From Schleiferiaceae bacterium (lineage in GTDB: Bacteria > Bacteroidota > Bacteroidia > Flavobacteriales > Schleiferiaceae): 33,844 nt of DNA. Each line of letters starts with the position of its first letter. Position 1 is the first letter of the stretch. The stretch is from positions 1-33,844 of the forward strand of contig JAKMGS010000003.1 in the NCBI GenBank assembly GCA_022424815.1, written 5' to 3'. The notes beneath the pieces were generated by a model. The model saw only the letters and a program-made list of their open reading frames with translations, searched no databases and was not told where the DNA came from. The translations under genes and the position numbers were made by a program. Below are positions 33,419 to 33,844 of this stretch, piece by piece.

Positions 33419-33844
33419 TTAAATAGATTGATTTTTTCTAAATTCTTTAGAGTCTTCTAATACTTTATATAGTCCATGAGTTGATTCTGTATTGCATATG
33501 TCAAGAAAATTAAGATCCTTGAAGGGTAACGGGTTTTCATTTCTAATTTCAAATACACCACCAAAACTTTTAACTCTATCAATATTTTTTACATCTAATT
33601 GAAAGTTTTCCCAGTTCGGCTGAACGTTCAAGAATTCCCAAAATTCAAATTCTTCAACAATTTTTGTTTGCCCCTCAAAAATTATTGAACTGTACAATGG
33701 ACAATATTTATGAGTATAGTTTTCTGTGTAATAATTTAAAAGGTCAGTAATTGCTGCGGAGCTCTCTAATTCACTGTTAAAACTAACTTCATCCTCAAAT
33801 TTATGCTTTGGATCCTGAAATTTCTCTGTGTCTAATAGCAATAT
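33419..33844 (-). CDS. Hypothetical protein, first visible gene of the three-gene unit, N-terminus cut by the window edge
   Basis: The frame runs from the right edge to a stop at 33419, about 141 codons, and is still open at the edge. The only start-like codon near the edge is a TTG at 33841, so the true start is probably outside. The visible part is acidic and mixed alpha/beta (SAAITDLLNYYTENYTHKYC, VEEFEFWEFLNVQPNWENF, VKSFGGVFEIRNENPLPFKD). The FGGVFEIR and FLDICNTESTHGLYKVLED segments look like a compact domain, but I recognise no family. Confidence 0.6.
   Translation of the reverse strand: MLLLDTEKFQDPKHKFEDEVSFNSELESSAAITDLLNYYTENYTHKYCPLYSSIIFEGQTKIVEEFEFWEFLNVQPNWENFQLDVKNIDRVKSFGGVFEIRNENPLPFKDLNFLDICNTESTHGLYKVLEDSKEFRKNQSI

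Noticed and set aside
1-33844. CRISPR array or insertion sequence
   Set aside because: No regularly spaced direct repeats of 24-40 bases, no transposase-like product and no terminal inverted repeats with target duplication were seen.

Overview
The window looks like a chromosome segment of a marine-type member of the Bacteroidota, most likely Flavobacteriia or a Cryomorphaceae/Schleiferiaceae-like lineage. The grounds are: a secreted GEVED/fibronectin protein of the kind exported by Bacteroidota, an S46 and an S9 dipeptidyl peptidase, a DUF2795 protein, a long PurF-type amidotransferase, and promoters of the Bacteroidota type (TTG/TTTG, 18-19 nt, TAnnTTTG). The clearest promoters lie before the 2-oxoglutarate dehydrogenase operon, the DUF2795 gene, the tRNA and glnK. 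Several genes start with GTG or TTG.

Layout. 1-1705 is the N-terminal part of a secreted multidomain protein (minus) that runs off the left edge. 1857-9129 is mostly plus-strand housekeeping: an Ig-like lipoprotein, a SCO copper chaperone (minus) divergent from a lipoprotein cytochrome c, a Uup-type ABC-F ATPase, a LolD/MacB-type ABC ATPase, an S9/DPP4-type peptidase and a small membrane protein. 9132-11926 (minus) holds a Kazal-domain lipoprotein coupled to an ABM-domain protein, then an S46 dipeptidyl peptidase. 12064-12765 is a secreted protein built from about five short repeats. 12816-19630 (minus) holds odhB-odhA (E2 and E1 of 2-oxoglutarate dehydrogenase), a DUF2795 protein, a cobalamin adenosyltransferase and a PurF-like amidotransferase.

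19693-23549 is a compact divergent catabolic cluster for 3-hydroxyanthranilate, the lower kynurenine (tryptophan) pathway. 3-Hydroxyanthranilate dioxygenase and ACMS decarboxylase lie on minus; 2-aminomuconate semialdehyde dehydrogenase and a 2-oxo-3-hexenedioate-type decarboxylase lie on plus. Together they would open the ring, decarboxylate and oxidise the product toward central metabolism. The deaminase step is not in the window.

23694-25661 (minus) pairs a predicted membrane-spanning kelch-sensor/winged-helix protein with a small outer-membrane protein. 25662-26061 is a 400-bp gene-free region with an orphan terminator and a striking set of helically phased operator-like dyads. These lead into glnK-amtB (P-II signal protein and ammonium channel). 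Two small secreted proteins and a tRNA-Ala(GGC) follow.

From about 29160 to the right edge the sequence becomes visibly AT-richer and holds accessory genes: a DUF262-DUF1524 (GmrSD-type) restriction protein, a small basic protein, and a tight three-gene unit of unknown function that includes a lipoprotein and runs off the edge. This looks like a defence or genomic island beside the tRNA gene. No integrase is visible. The items I think most deserve follow-up are the phased CCT-N8-AGG sites upstream of glnK, the palindrome resembling the tRNA anticodon arm beside the island, and the kelch-TM-winged helix regulator.
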